A stretch of DNA of 64,000 bases from Agreia sp. COWG (lineage in GTDB: Bacteria > Actinomycetota > Actinomycetes > Actinomycetales > Microbacteriaceae), in assembly GCF_904528075.1 (NCBI RefSeq), contig NZ_LR882035.1, positions 2,356,001-2,420,000 of the forward strand, written 5' to 3'. Both the position numbers and the translations under genes were made by a program. Positions 19,274 through 26,981 of the stretch are shown one piece after another. How positions within the stretch are numbered: position 1 is the stretch's first letter; every line of letters begins with the position of its first letter. The notes under the pieces are model-generated. The model saw nothing but the letters and a program-made list of their open reading frames with translations. It ran no database searches and had not been told where the DNA came from.

Positions 19274-19570
19274 TTAGCGAACCACGACCGCGAGAACGTC
19301 GCGAGCCGAGAGCACGAGCAGGTCTTCTCCGCCGTACTTCACCTCGGTTCCGCCGTACTTGGAGTAGATGACCTTGTCGCCGACGGCGACATCGATCGGA
19401 ACGCGGTTGCCGTTGTCGTCGATGCGACCGGGGCCTACGGCCACGACCTCGCCCTCCTGGGGCTTCTCCTTGGCAGTGTCAGGGATGACCAGGCCGGAGG
19501 CGGTGGTCTGCTCTGCCTCGACCTGGCGGATGACGATGCGATCCTCGAGCGGCTTGATGGAGACCGACAC
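19274..19570 (-). CDS. groES: Co-chaperonin GroES
   Basis: A 98-residue Cpn10. It has [12 protein letters not shown] at the N-terminus, the mobile loop [15 protein letters not shown] and [18 protein letters not shown] near the end. It caps GroEL during protein folding. The start is GTG at 19570 with AGAGGT upstream. No groEL is adjacent; a terminator follows. The promoter is covered by two CIRCE operators, so HrcA repression with heat-shock induction is expected. Confidence 0.97.
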   Translation of the reverse strand: MSVSIKPLEDRIVIRQVEAEQTTASGLVIPDTAKEKPQEGEVVAVGPGRIDDNGNRVPIDVAVGDKVIYSKYGGTEVKYGGEDLLVLSARDVLAVVVR

Positions 19571-19598
19571 GGTTGACCTCTTCTTTCTTCACGTCTGA

Positions 19599-19625
19599 TT
19601 AGCACCCTCACACCGAGAGTGCTAA
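19599..19625 (-). promoter_or_regulatory. CIRCE element 1 (HrcA operator) of groES
   Basis: TTAGCACCC-N9-GAGTGCTAA, one mismatch in the left arm from the consensus TTAGCACTC-N9-GAGTGCTAA. It covers the predicted transcription start of groES. Confidence 0.9.
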
Positions 19626-19629
19626 GTCG

Positions 19630-19659
19630 AGTTTAGGGGGTCGATTGGCACTCGGTCAA
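19630..19659 (-). promoter_or_regulatory. Putative groES promoter
   Basis: On the reverse strand TTGACC (19654-19659), an 18-nt spacer and TAAACT (19630-19635). It lies between and partly inside the two CIRCE elements. Confidence 0.6.
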
Positions 19660-19671
19660 TCCGAGTGCCAA
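19645..19671 (-). promoter_or_regulatory. CIRCE-like element 2 of groES
   Basis: TTGGCACTC-N9-GAGTGCCAA is a perfect inverted repeat that differs from the CIRCE consensus by one compensated base pair. It overlaps the -35 box. Confidence 0.8.
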
Positions 19672-19707
19672 TGCGCGCGGACGGCTCGCGAGAGCATTCT
19701 CGGCGTC

Positions 19708-19740
19708 TAGGCTGACGGGGTGGACAGGCGCAGAGAATGA
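19708..19740 (+). promoter_or_regulatory. -10 box and six-codon leaderless minicistron before the methyltransferase gene
   Basis: TAGGCT (19708-19713) is followed by 6 nt and GTG (19720), which opens GTG-GAC-AGG-CGC-AGA-GAA-TGA. The stop overlaps the methyltransferase start as AATGA. The two frames differ, so translation may be coupled through this mini-frame. Confidence 0.3.
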
Positions 19741-20924
19741 ACCGCAACGAGCTTGGCCTGGTAATGACGTCGAGGGCGCTCAGACTGCTCGACTCCCTTC
19801 CCGGTTATACCGACTCCGCGGATATCGTCAAGACGGTCGCCGATCTGCGCCGCGACGGACACCCCGCCGACCTCGTGTCGGCCGTGCTCACGCAGTCGCG
19901 ACTGCGGTCGAGGGCGGCATCGAAGTTCGGTGAGTTCGCGTCGCGCATGCTCTTCACCGAGGCCGGCCTCGAGCAGGCCACGCGGTTGCGCGTGGCCGCA
20001 CTGCACGCGGGGCGCTACCAGGCCGCAGGCATCCGGCGTGTGGCAGACCTGGGGTGCGGAATCGGAGCCGACGCGCTGGCATTCGCCGCGCTCGATCTCG
20101 AGGTGCAGGCGGTGGAGAAAGACGAGGTGACCGCCGCCATCGCGTCGTATAACCTGACCCCCTTCACGAACGCGACGGTGAGCTGCGGAGACGCGCAGGA
20201 GCACGATCTCTCCGGCGTCGACGCTGTCTATCTCGATCCCGCTCGGCGAACGGCGGGCCACGGAGACACCCGACGGCTGCCCGACCCGCGCGACTACTCC
20301 CCCGCCCTCGACTTCGCGTTCGGGCTGGCCGAGGCTCTTCCCACGGGTGTCAAGCTCGGTCCGGGCTTCGACCGATCGCTCATTCCCGACGAGGCCGAGG
20401 CGCAGTGGATCTCGGTGGACGGCCAGCTCGTCGAGAACGGACTCTGGTTCGGCTCGCTCGCCCGCGACAAGATCCGCCGCAGCGCCCTCGTGCTTCGAGG
20501 AAGTCAGAGCGCCGAACTCGTCGCGGAGAACGACAGCGACGACGCCGAGATCGGCGGGCTTTCCCAGTACCTGTACGAGCCGGACGGCTCCGTCATCCGT
20601 GCGCGACTCATCGGCGATCTCGCGCGAGCGCTTGGTGCGCACATGGTGAGTGAGCAGATCGCCTATCTCAGCGCTGACCACCTGATCGACTCCCCCTTCG
20701 TCACCGCGTTCTCCGTCACGGACACGCTTCCCAGCGACGAGTCGAAGCTGAAGAAAGAGCTGCGCCGGCGCGGCATCGGCCGCCTCGAGATAAAGAAGCG
20801 CGGGGTCGATGTCGACCCCGCCGTTCTTCGGAAGCGGCTGTCCCTGTCGGGAGACAATGAGGCGACTCTGTTCCTGACGCGCGTCGCCGGGCGGCATACG
20901 GCGATCCTCGCCGAGCGCGTCTGA
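19737..20924 (+). CDS. Class I SAM-dependent methyltransferase with THUMP-like domain
   Basis: A 395-residue protein. The central Rossmann fold has the SAM-binding motif VADLGCGIGADALAFA (about residues 102-117), VEKDEVTAA for motif II and VYLDPARR in the motif IV position. A C-terminal region of about 90 residues (GIGRLEIKKRGVDVDPAVLRK) matches the THUMP-like domain found after such methyltransferases. An RNA substrate is likely but unproven. The ATG at 19737 is the first in-frame start after a stop at 19713-19715. It is divergent from groES and convergent with a DUF4190 gene. Confidence 0.85.
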   Translation: MNRNELGLVMTSRALRLLDSLPGYTDSADIVKTVADLRRDGHPADLVSAVLTQSRLRSRAASKFGEFASRMLFTEAGLEQATRLRVAALHAGRYQAAGIRRVADLGCGIGADALAFAALDLEVQAVEKDEVTAAIASYNLTPFTNATVSCGDAQEHDLSGVDAVYLDPARRTAGHGDTRRLPDPRDYSPALDFAFGLAEALPTGVKLGPGFDRSLIPDEAEAQWISVDGQLVENGLWFGSLARDKIRRSALVLRGSQSAELVAENDSDDAEIGGLSQYLYEPDGSVIRARLIGDLARALGAHMVSEQIAYLSADHLIDSPFVTAFSVTDTLPSDESKLKKELRRRGIGRLEIKKRGVDVDPAVLRKRLSLSGDNEATLFLTRVAGRHTAILAERV

Positions 20925-20962
20925 CCTCGCGAACTGCGGGCATCCGGGCCATCAATGCAAAA

Positions 20963-21041
20963 CGCGGATGAGGAAAAACCGGCGACACCCCGCAAACCTA
21001 GTCGGTTCTGGCGGTGTGTCGCCGGTTTTTCCTCATCCGCG
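20963..21041. repeat. 79-bp palindromic element with perfect 26-bp arms
   Basis: The left arm 20963-20988 (starting CGCGGATGAGGAAAAACCGG) is exactly complementary to the right arm 21016-21041. The 27-nt centre has its own short pairings (CCGC/GCGG and AACC/GGTT). It lies between convergent genes. The inner GC stem followed by T5 would act as a terminator on both strands. Confidence 0.9.
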
Positions 21042-21063
21042 AAGGGATGCGACGGGCTGGCTC

Positions 21064-21594
21064 CTAGTAGGAGGAGTACGAACTGTCGCTCATGCCGGCG
21101 ATGATGCCGATGCCGATGAGCAGGATCCAGATGAGCAGGATTCCGATTCCGACGAAGCCGGTGATCAGGGCGGTCAGCCAGAAGCCCTTGGCAGCCGGCT
21201 CGCGCTTCTTGCCCATGAATCCCAGCACGACGGCGGCGATAGACGCGAGACCGAACCAGCCGAAGAAGACGATGCCGACGATACCGGCGATCATGCCGAT
21301 GAGGCTCAGGGTCTTCGGCGCGGAAGCGACGGGTGCGTAGGGCTGTCCGTACGGTGCGGCTCCGGGGGCCTGCCCATAAGGGTTCGGCGGCGTCTGCTGC
21401 TCGTTGCTGGGCGCTCCGTACGCGGGGGCGGCAGCCGGAGGCGAGTACGACGGGGCAGGCGGCGTGTACGCCGGCGGGGTCGTCGGAGCAGGCGGGGCCC
21501 CGTAGGCGGGGGCGTCAGGAGCAGGCGGCGTCGTGGGAGGCAGCGGCGGGACCTGAGGCGTGCCCTCAGTCGACGGGGTATTGGGATCAGTCAT
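21064..21594 (-). CDS. Proline-rich DUF4190-type membrane protein
   Basis: A 176-residue protein. The first 95 residues are low-complexity Pro/Ala/Tyr-rich (repeated PPAPxYGAP units) and presumably cytoplasmic. Two hydrophobic helices (about 98-125 and 140-165) follow, flanking the short basic loop GKKREPAAKG, which is the DUF4190 layout. It ends SDSSYSSY. The function is unknown. The ATG at 21594 lacks a Shine-Dalgarno; TAGTGT lies 6 nt upstream (leaderless). Confidence 0.75.
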   Translation of the reverse strand: MTDPNTPSTEGTPQVPPLPPTTPPAPDAPAYGAPPAPTTPPAYTPPAPSYSPPAAAPAYGAPSNEQQTPPNPYGQAPGAAPYGQPYAPVASAPKTLSLIGMIAGIVGIVFFGWFGLASIAAVVLGFMGKKREPAAKGFWLTALITGFVGIGILLIWILLIGIGIIAGMSDSSYSSY

Positions 21595-21600
21595 GGGTCA

Positions 21601-21606
21601 ACACTA
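21601..21606 (-). promoter_or_regulatory. Putative leaderless -10 box of the first DUF4190 gene
   Basis: TAGTGT followed by TGACCC and the ATG start on the reverse strand. Confidence 0.35.
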
Positions 21607-21662
21607 GTGAGTGTCGCACTCTGGCATCAACGCGCAGTTCTCGCGCGCCCGCCGACGCAGCG

Positions 21663-21971
21663 TCAGAACGTGGTCGGCGGCACTGGTCCGGAGTTGACGA
21701 AGGAGAGCAGCGATACCAACGCGACTACGAGGGCGATCAACCCGAGGTAGCCGAGCACCAAACCGATAATGGCCATCACCAGTCCGGACTGGCCCCGACG
21801 TCTGATCTGGGCGATCGCGATGTGGCCGAGCACGATCGCCACGGGCGAGAGCCAGAGCAACCCCGTGACCAGCGCGAAGACGGCCGGCAGATTGACGCCC
21901 GCTCGCTCGTTCGAGACACCCGCCGACTGCACCACGGCGGTGGGCGAGGCAGAGTATGGCTGGCTCGTCAT
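21663..21971 (-). CDS. Small DUF4190-type membrane protein
   Basis: A 102-residue protein. It has a short polar N-terminus with SQPYSASP, then two hydrophobic helices (about residues 29-52 and 62-92) separated by QIRRRGQSG, the DUF4190 pattern. It is a shorter relative of the neighbouring proline-rich protein. The ATG at 21971 is preceded by TAGGCT and 7 nt, so it is probably leaderless. It follows tsaD by 10 nt on the same strand. Confidence 0.75.
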   Translation of the reverse strand: MTSQPYSASPTAVVQSAGVSNERAGVNLPAVFALVTGLLWLSPVAIVLGHIAIAQIRRRGQSGLVMAIIGLVLGYLGLIALVVALVSLLSFVNSGPVPPTTF

Positions 21972-21978
21972 GCTGCCG

Positions 21979-21984
21979 AGCCTA
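21979..21984 (-). promoter_or_regulatory. Putative leaderless -10 box of the second DUF4190 gene
   Basis: TAGGCT, 7 nt, ATG on the reverse strand. It overlaps the last codon of tsaD. Confidence 0.4.
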
Positions 21985-23067
21985 GCCCACCTGGATCTCG
22001 GTGACGGGAAGCGTGGAATCGGCACCGAAGCCGAGGCCGGAGGGCGCGTGCCCCGACATGATCAGCTGTGCACCCAGGGCCGCGATCATGGCGCCGTTAT
22101 CGGTACAGAGACTCAGGGGCGGGATGCGCAGGGCGATACCGGCGGCGGCCGCCCGCTGCGTCGCCACCTCTCGCACGCGGGCATTGGCCACCACTCCGCC
22201 GCCGAGAAGGAGGCGCGGAACGCCGTACTCGGCGCAGGCATCGAGGGCCTTGGTCAGCAAGACATCGACGACGGCCTCTCGGAAACTCGCAGCGACATCG
22301 GCGAGGGGAACCTCCTCGCCGGAATCCTGCCTCTTCTCGACCCACCGGGCCACGGCGGTCTTGAGCCCGGAGAACGAGAAGTCGTAGCGGTGCTGCTCGT
22401 AGTCCTTCGGCAGGCTGAGGCCTCGGGGAAAACGGATTGCACGCGGATTGCCCCCGACCGCGGCGCGATCGATCTCGGGCCCACCCGGATAGGGAAGGCC
22501 GAGAAGCCTCGCCACCTTGTCGAACGCCTCCCCTGCCGCGTCGTCGATCGTCTCGCCGAGCAGTTCGACGTCGGAGACGAGGTCGCGCACCAGGAGCAGG
22601 GAGGTGTGTCCGCCCGACACCAGCAGGGCGATCGTGGGGTATTCCAGGGCGCTGTCCTCACCCGCACCGCTCGGGCGACCGAGCTCGGTGCTCAGCACGT
22701 CTGCACCGACGTGGCCGACGAGGTGGTTCACCGCGTAGATCGGCTTCTCGATGGCGAGGGCCAGGGCTTTCGCGGCGCCCACCCCCACCATGAGCGCTCC
22801 GGCGAGGCCGGGACCGCTCGTCACGGCCACAGCGTCGATGTCGCCGAGGGTGACACCCGCCTCCGCGAGCGCGGCGATGATGGTGGGCGCCATGGCCTCG
22901 AGGTGCGCACGGGCCGCGACCTCCGGAACGACCCCGCCATAGCGGGCATGTTCGTCCATCGACGATGCGATGGTGTTGGCCAGCAGCACGTTGCCGCGAA
23001 CGATGCCCACGCCGGTCTCGTCGCACGAGGTCTCGATGCCGAGCACCAGAGGGTTCGTGATATTCAT
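21982..23067 (-). CDS. tsaD: tRNA N6-adenosine threonylcarbamoyltransferase TsaD
   Basis: Transfers threonylcarbamoyl to A37 of ANN-decoding tRNAs. It has 361 residues of the Kae1/Qri7 ASKHA fold: [16 protein letters not shown] at the N-terminus, [16 protein letters not shown], the metal-binding NHLVGH and [13 protein letters not shown]. The ATG at 23067 overlaps the rimI stop (ATGA). The longer in-frame extension to 23124 lies within rimI. It partners TsaB and TsaE, encoded just upstream. Confidence 0.97.
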   Translation of the reverse strand: MNITNPLVLGIETSCDETGVGIVRGNVLLANTIASSMDEHARYGGVVPEVAARAHLEAMAPTIIAALAEAGVTLGDIDAVAVTSGPGLAGALMVGVGAAKALALAIEKPIYAVNHLVGHVGADVLSTELGRPSGAGEDSALEYPTIALLVSGGHTSLLLVRDLVSDVELLGETIDDAAGEAFDKVARLLGLPYPGGPEIDRAAVGGNPRAIRFPRGLSLPKDYEQHRYDFSFSGLKTAVARWVEKRQDSGEEVPLADVAASFREAVVDVLLTKALDACAEYGVPRLLLGGGVVANARVREVATQRAAAAGIALRIPPLSLCTDNGAMIAALGAQLIMSGHAPSGLGFGADSTLPVTEIQVG

Positions 23068-23579
23068 TTCGCTGCCAATCCGGGTTCGGCTGCCCATCGG
23101 GTGCGGGCGGCGGCGATGGGGCATCTCATCACGATCGCGTCGACGTTGTCGGGCTGGTAGTACCCCGTGCGAACCCCCAGCCGTTCGAAGCCGAGCGACG
23201 CGTAGAGCGCCTCCGCGTGGGGGTTGTCTGCGCGCACTTCGAGGAAGACCTCTCGAAGGCCCCGTCGGCGCGCTTCGTTCATGAGGCTGGTCATCAGAAC
23301 GCGGCCGAGACCACGGCGGCGGACATCCGGTGCGACGGCAATCGTCTGGATGTCGCCCTCGTGCGCACCCGCAGGGGCGAGAAGCCCTGCGTAGCCGACG
23401 ATCTGGCCGTGGGATTCGCGTGCGTCGACCTCGCGGGCCACGAGGTAGTAGCAGTGCGGGCTCTCGAGGTCTGATCGCATGGCGTCGCTTGTCCAGGCAT
23501 CCGCCGGGAACGAGCTCTGCTCGAGCGCCATGATGGAGTCGAGATCACCGAGGTCTGCGCGGCGCAGTTCGAAGCTCAC
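23064..23579 (-). CDS. rimI: Ribosomal protein S18-alanine N-acetyltransferase RimI
   Basis: A 171-residue GNAT acetyltransferase. The acetyl-CoA loop is RRRGLGRVL, preceded by [24 protein letters not shown] and [15 protein letters not shown] close the domain, as in RimI. GTG at 23579 overlaps the tsaB stop (GTGA). The frame stays open upstream into tsaB, but the coupled start gives the family length. The gene often sits inside t6A operons, as here. Confidence 0.93.
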   Translation of the reverse strand: MSFELRRADLGDLDSIMALEQSSFPADAWTSDAMRSDLESPHCYYLVAREVDARESHGQIVGYAGLLAPAGAHEGDIQTIAVAPDVRRRGLGRVLMTSLMNEARRRGLREVFLEVRADNPHAEALYASLGFERLGVRTGYYQPDNVDAIVMRCPIAAARTRWAAEPGLAAK

Positions 23580-24193
23580 TGCGACACTCTTTTGATACCA
23601 GAGGGCATCGTCACGTCGGGCGATCTCAGATACAACGCCTCGTCTGCGGCGAGCGGCAGGCCGGCCTCCATGAGGGCCGCTGCAGCGAGAGCGAGCTGCG
23701 CTGCGGGAATCTCCGCCGCATCCACCCGTCGCGCGTCGGCGTGCGGCAGCGCATCCGGCTTCGACAGGCCGGGTCCGTCGATTCGCACGGGCTCGGTGCC
23801 GGACAGCTCGTACAGCGACCAGAAGACCTCTCTGCGCCGGGCGTCCGTCACGACCAGTACCCTGCCTGCTCCTCCATCGACGCGCTGCTGCCTGGCCACG
23901 GCATCGGCGCTGACCATGGGCAGAAGCGGCAGGCCCGCGCCGAGGGCGAATACCCGAGCGGCCGCGATGCCGACCCGCAGGCCGGTGAACGGGCCCGGGC
24001 CCATTCCCACGACGACACCGTCGAGGTCGTGCGGGCGCACATCGGCCTCTGCCAGCACCTCGTCGAGCAGGGTTCCGACAACCTCGGCATGCCGCATCGT
24101 GTCGGCGGTCGAGCGCACGGAGACGATGTCGCCCGTGGTCGGGTCGACGATCGAAACGGAGGTTCCTGCGGAGGTATCGATGGCCAGAAGCAC
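23576..24193 (-). CDS. tsaB: tRNA threonylcarbamoyladenosine biosynthesis protein TsaB
   Basis: A 205-residue ASKHA-fold scaffold that dimerises with TsaD. It starts LLAIDTSAGTSVSIV and carries VVVGMGPGPFTGLRVGIAAARVFA, the TsaB signature. The start GTG at 24193 has no ribosome binding site. TACTCT lies 7 nt upstream, and a hairpin separates it from tsaE, so an internal leaderless promoter is possible. Confidence 0.95.
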   Translation of the reverse strand: MLLAIDTSAGTSVSIVDPTTGDIVSVRSTADTMRHAEVVGTLLDEVLAEADVRPHDLDGVVVGMGPGPFTGLRVGIAAARVFALGAGLPLLPMVSADAVARQQRVDGGAGRVLVVTDARRREVFWSLYELSGTEPVRIDGPGLSKPDALPHADARRVDAAEIPAAQLALAAAALMEAGLPLAADEALYLRSPDVTMPSGIKRVSQ

Positions 24194-24200
24194 GTGTTCC

Positions 24201-24206
24201 AGAGTA
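24201..24206 (-). promoter_or_regulatory. Putative leaderless -10 box of tsaB
   Basis: TACTCT, then GGAACAC and GTG on the reverse strand. Confidence 0.4.
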
Positions 24207-24217
24207 GCCGCACGGCC

Positions 24218-24235
24218 GCCGGGCGCACGCCCGGC
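24218..24235 (-). other. Hairpin between tsaE and tsaB
   Basis: GCCGGGCG and CGCCCGGC (8-bp arms) begin 5 nt past the tsaE stop. There is no T-run, so any termination would be partial. Confidence 0.4.
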
Positions 24236-24240
24236 CCGCC

Positions 24241-24735
24241 TCAGCTCCAGCGCGGGCCGACGCCGTCGACGGTGACCCGGCGTGGCTCGATCGGCTCCTC
24301 GTCGTCAGCGCCCGCATCGTCTGCATCGTCACCCGCGCCTCTGGGCCGGTCGATGGTGATCGAGAGCCAGGAATCCGTGAGTTCCTCCACCATGCCGGCT
24401 CCCCACTCGATGACGACGATCGACCGGGCGAAGTCGATGTCGAGGTCGTCGAGCTCGACTGCGCTCGCGAGTCTGTAGGCGTCGACGTGCACGAGAGGCG
24501 GCTCCGCGCTATCGAGCCTCGGATGCGTTCGGGCGAGCACGAAGGTGGGGCTCGTGACCGCCCCGCGCACGCCGAGCGCCCGGCCCAGCCCCCTGGTGAA
24601 CGTGGTCTTGCCCGCGCCGAGCTCGCCGGTGAGCAGAACCACGTCGCCCGCAGAGAGGAGCTCGGCGACGCGTTCGGCGAACAGCACCATCTCGTCGGGT
24701 GTAGCCACCACGAACTCGCGCGGCAGAGCCTTCAT
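24241..24735 (-). CDS. tsaE: tRNA threonylcarbamoyladenosine ATPase TsaE
   Basis: A 164-residue P-loop ATPase needed for t6A synthesis with TsaB/TsaD. Walker A is TGELGAGKTTFTRGLG. It also has SPTFVLARTHP and VHVDAYRL, and VVIEWGAGM near the Walker B position. The C-terminus has an acidic Asp/Glu/Ala stretch. The ATG at 24735 shares one base with the upstream racemase-like stop (TGATG), so the two are co-translated. Confidence 0.95.
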   Translation of the reverse strand: MKALPREFVVATPDEMVLFAERVAELLSAGDVVLLTGELGAGKTTFTRGLGRALGVRGAVTSPTFVLARTHPRLDSAEPPLVHVDAYRLASAVELDDLDIDFARSIVVIEWGAGMVEELTDSWLSITIDRPRGAGDDADDAGADDEEPIEPRRVTVDGVGPRWS

Positions 24736-25499
24736 CAGGCGCTCCCCATCTCTGTGTAGCGCCGCTGCACCCGGCGCCCGACGCGCGCCAGGATCTCGCC
24801 CGGGGTCGAACCTGAGACTCTGGCCCACTCCTCGGCCGTGGGCTCGCCGTGGAGCCCGGGCCCGAAGACCACCCCGCGATCACCCAGTGCCACGCGGGAA
24901 TCACCCGTATCGAGCACGATCTGGTCCATGGCGATCGTGCCGACGACCGGATGCGCGACACCGTTCACCGCCATCGCGGCGTGGCCGGTCGCCGACCGCG
25001 GAATCCCGTCGGCGTAGCCGAGGGGAATGAGCGCGAGCGTCGTCTCATCGGTCGTGCGGTAGATGAAGCCGTAGGAGACACCATGCCCCGCGCCAACCGT
25101 CTTCACGGAGCTGACGGGAGCCGACAGCGTCATCACCGGCACGAGGCCATCGGGCGCACCGTCCGTCAGGTGCATTCCGTAGCCGAAGGCCGCGATACCG
25201 GAGCCTGCCGGGGGCAGGGAGAAGCGCTCTCCGTGCCAGCTGTGCACGTCGATCCGGATGCCGGCCTCTGCTACGCGGATCGCATCGCGCGGATCGCGAA
25301 CGCTCAGGATGTCGACACCCGCCTCGGCCGCCGCCCTGGCAATGGGTACGAGGCCGTGACCGTAGGCATCCGCCGTCGCGTCGATCACGAGCGGGCCGCC
25401 CATCGCGAGCGACGCCAGGATGCCGATGTTGTGGCGGAATGCAGCGAGATCGATGACAGCCTCGCGCGCGGCAGACGAGGAGACGTCGCCGCCGTTCAC
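24735..25499 (-). CDS. Truncated alanine racemase paralogue lacking the PLP lysine, catalytic tyrosine retained (AlrB)
   Basis: A 254-residue protein related to alanine racemase. The N-terminal barrel is shortened by about 120 residues. The PLP-lysine motif VVKANxYGHG reads IDATADAYGHG, so Thr42 replaces the lysine. The PLP-binding arginine region is lost, and the TINYE tyrosine is replaced (STPGE, Gly234). The C-terminal beta domain is well conserved: GVSYGFIYRT carries the catalytic tyrosine (Tyr143), followed by IPLGYADGIPR, and VGTIAMDQIVLD keeps the methionine (Met191). In known racemases those two residues act in the partner subunit's site. GTG at 25499 overlaps the alr stop (GTGA). It probably forms a heterodimer with AlrA; alone it should be inactive. 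Confidence 0.9.
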   Translation of the reverse strand: MNGGDVSSSAAREAVIDLAAFRHNIGILASLAMGGPLVIDATADAYGHGLVPIARAAAEAGVDILSVRDPRDAIRVAEAGIRIDVHSWHGERFSLPPAGSGIAAFGYGMHLTDGAPDGLVPVMTLSAPVSSVKTVGAGHGVSYGFIYRTTDETTLALIPLGYADGIPRSATGHAAMAVNGVAHPVVGTIAMDQIVLDTGDSRVALGDRGVVFGPGLHGEPTAEEWARVSGSTPGEILARVGRRVQRRYTEMGSA

Positions 25500-26608
25500 G
25501 AGCTGAACCTCCGTTCGACGGCCGCACCCAGCCGCGTGACGATCTCGTAGTTGATCGTCTGCGCCGCGGCGGCCCACTCGTCGACGGAGGTGAATCCGTG
25601 TGACGGATCGCCGAACAGGGTGACGATGTCGCCGCGAGCGACATCACCGTCGGCCGACAGCGGCTCGACGAACAGATGATCCGACTCGATGCGTGTCACG
25701 AGCAGAAGATCGCCCGCGCTCGACACCCGCACGGACCCCGCAGCCTGGGGCGGAATACCGTCGCCGTAACCGAGGGGAACGATGCCGGATCGGGCGGAAC
25801 CGTCGCCATCGAGGGAGGGCACGACGGCGACCACCCTGCTTCGGAGGCTCATCACCGGCACCAGAGAGGGCATCGAGTCGTTCAGCTCGGCCTCACCGCC
25901 GCCGAAGGGCGACAGCCCGTAGGTGCCGATGCCGGTGCGCACGAGATCGAGCCTCATGTCGGGATGCCGCAGGGCTGCCGCCGTGGACGCGAGGTGGCGC
26001 AGCTGCGGTCGCACACCCTCGCCGCTCGCGGTGGCGAGAGCGCGCTCATACCGACTCAGCTGCAGCTCGTCTTCGTCGTCGGAAGCGTTGCCGAGGTGGC
26101 TGAACAGCCCGCGAACGCGCAGAACACCGGCGCGCTCGAGTGTCGCCGCCGAGGCGAAGAGGCGTGCCCAGGTGGATTCGCCCGCGCCGTTTCGACCCAG
26201 ACCGGTGTCGACCTTGATGTGCACCTGTGCCCGCACCCCCGCGCGACCGATTCTCTGCACGGAATCTGCCACGGACTGCAACTGCGCACCGTCGCTTACC
26301 GCGATGTCGAGGCCGGCGCCGATGGCCTCGTCGAAACGGGTGCCGGGAACGTGCAACCAGGCGAGTACGGGCGCCTGAACACCGGAAGCGCGCAGCTCCA
26401 GACCCTCGTCGACGTCGGCGACTCCGAGCCACGAGGCCCCTGCCTCGACGGCAGCTGCAGCCACCTGCGTGGCGCCGTGACCGTAGCCGTTGGCCTTGAC
26501 AACCGTCATCACCGCCGAGCCGCCGGCGGCCTCGATGAGGGCGGCGACATTCGACCGAACGGCGGCGAGGTCGATGATCGCCTGCGAGTCGGGCCCGTTG
26601 TCGGTCAC
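25496..26608 (-). CDS. alr: Alanine racemase with PLP site intact but partner-donated tyrosine missing (AlrA)
   Basis: A 370-residue fold-type III PLP enzyme expected to supply D-alanine for peptidoglycan. The barrel is complete: the PLP lysine Lys38 and Tyr42 in [11 protein letters not shown], Arg139 in DTGLGRNG, His171 in LFSHLGNA, Ser208, Arg224 in [11 protein letters not shown], and Tyr354 in TINYE. The C-terminal domain has [12 protein letters not shown]. The preceding segment, which normally contains VSYGxxY with the second catalytic base, is shortened by about 11 residues and has no tyrosine. The CMDQ motif reads ESDH. GTG at 26608 overlaps the acpS stop (GTGA). The gene directly downstream supplies exactly these missing residues. 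Confidence 0.93.
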   Translation of the reverse strand: MTDNGPDSQAIIDLAAVRSNVAALIEAAGGSAVMTVVKANGYGHGATQVAAAAVEAGASWLGVADVDEGLELRASGVQAPVLAWLHVPGTRFDEAIGAGLDIAVSDGAQLQSVADSVQRIGRAGVRAQVHIKVDTGLGRNGAGESTWARLFASAATLERAGVLRVRGLFSHLGNASDDEDELQLSRYERALATASGEGVRPQLRHLASTAAALRHPDMRLDLVRTGIGTYGLSPFGGGEAELNDSMPSLVPVMSLRSRVVAVVPSLDGDGSARSGIVPLGYGDGIPPQAAGSVRVSSAGDLLLVTRIESDHLFVEPLSADGDVARGDIVTLFGDPSHGFTSVDEWAAAAQTINYEIVTRLGAAVERRFSS

Positions 26609-26961
26609 GTGGCCGCCTCCGCGACGACGAAAGCGCACGCCGAATCACCGTCGTGGCTGAGCGAGAGGTGGATGTCGGTCACTCCGCGATGTGTTGCCGC
26701 CGCTGCTACCTCCCCGTCGAGCCGGAACGACGGCTTGCCGTCGACGTCGTTCACCACCTCCATGTCGTGCCAGCGAAATCCGGACGAATCCCCCAGTGCC
26801 TTGATGAGCGCCTCTTTTGCGGCGAATCGCGCCGCCAACGACCGGGGCGACCGACTGCGTTCGCCCTCAGCGAACAACCTCTCTACGAGGCCCGGAGTGC
26901 GATCGATGGATCGCACGAACCTCGGAACGTCGACGAGGTCGACGCCGATTCCGACGATCAT
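26605..26961 (-). CDS. acpS: Holo-[acyl-carrier-protein] synthase
   Basis: A 118-residue 4'-phosphopantetheinyl transferase that moves the CoA arm onto ACP. It has [12 protein letters not shown] with the metal-binding Asp8 and [14 protein letters not shown] with the second acidic ligand; [15 protein letters not shown] closes the domain. The ATG is at 26961, 20 nt after glmS. It overlaps alr by 4 nt. Confidence 0.95.
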   Translation of the reverse strand: MIVGIGVDLVDVPRFVRSIDRTPGLVERLFAEGERSRSPRSLAARFAAKEALIKALGDSSGFRWHDMEVVNDVDGKPSFRLDGEVAAAATHRGVTDIHLSLSHDGDSACAFVVAEAAT

Positions 26962-26981
26962 TGGCGCGCGTCCGTTCAGCG

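Noticed and set aside
24735..25499. Treating AlrB as a decaying pseudogene.
   Set aside because: The frame is intact, translationally coupled on both sides, and the residues kept are precisely those needed in trans, which random decay would not select.
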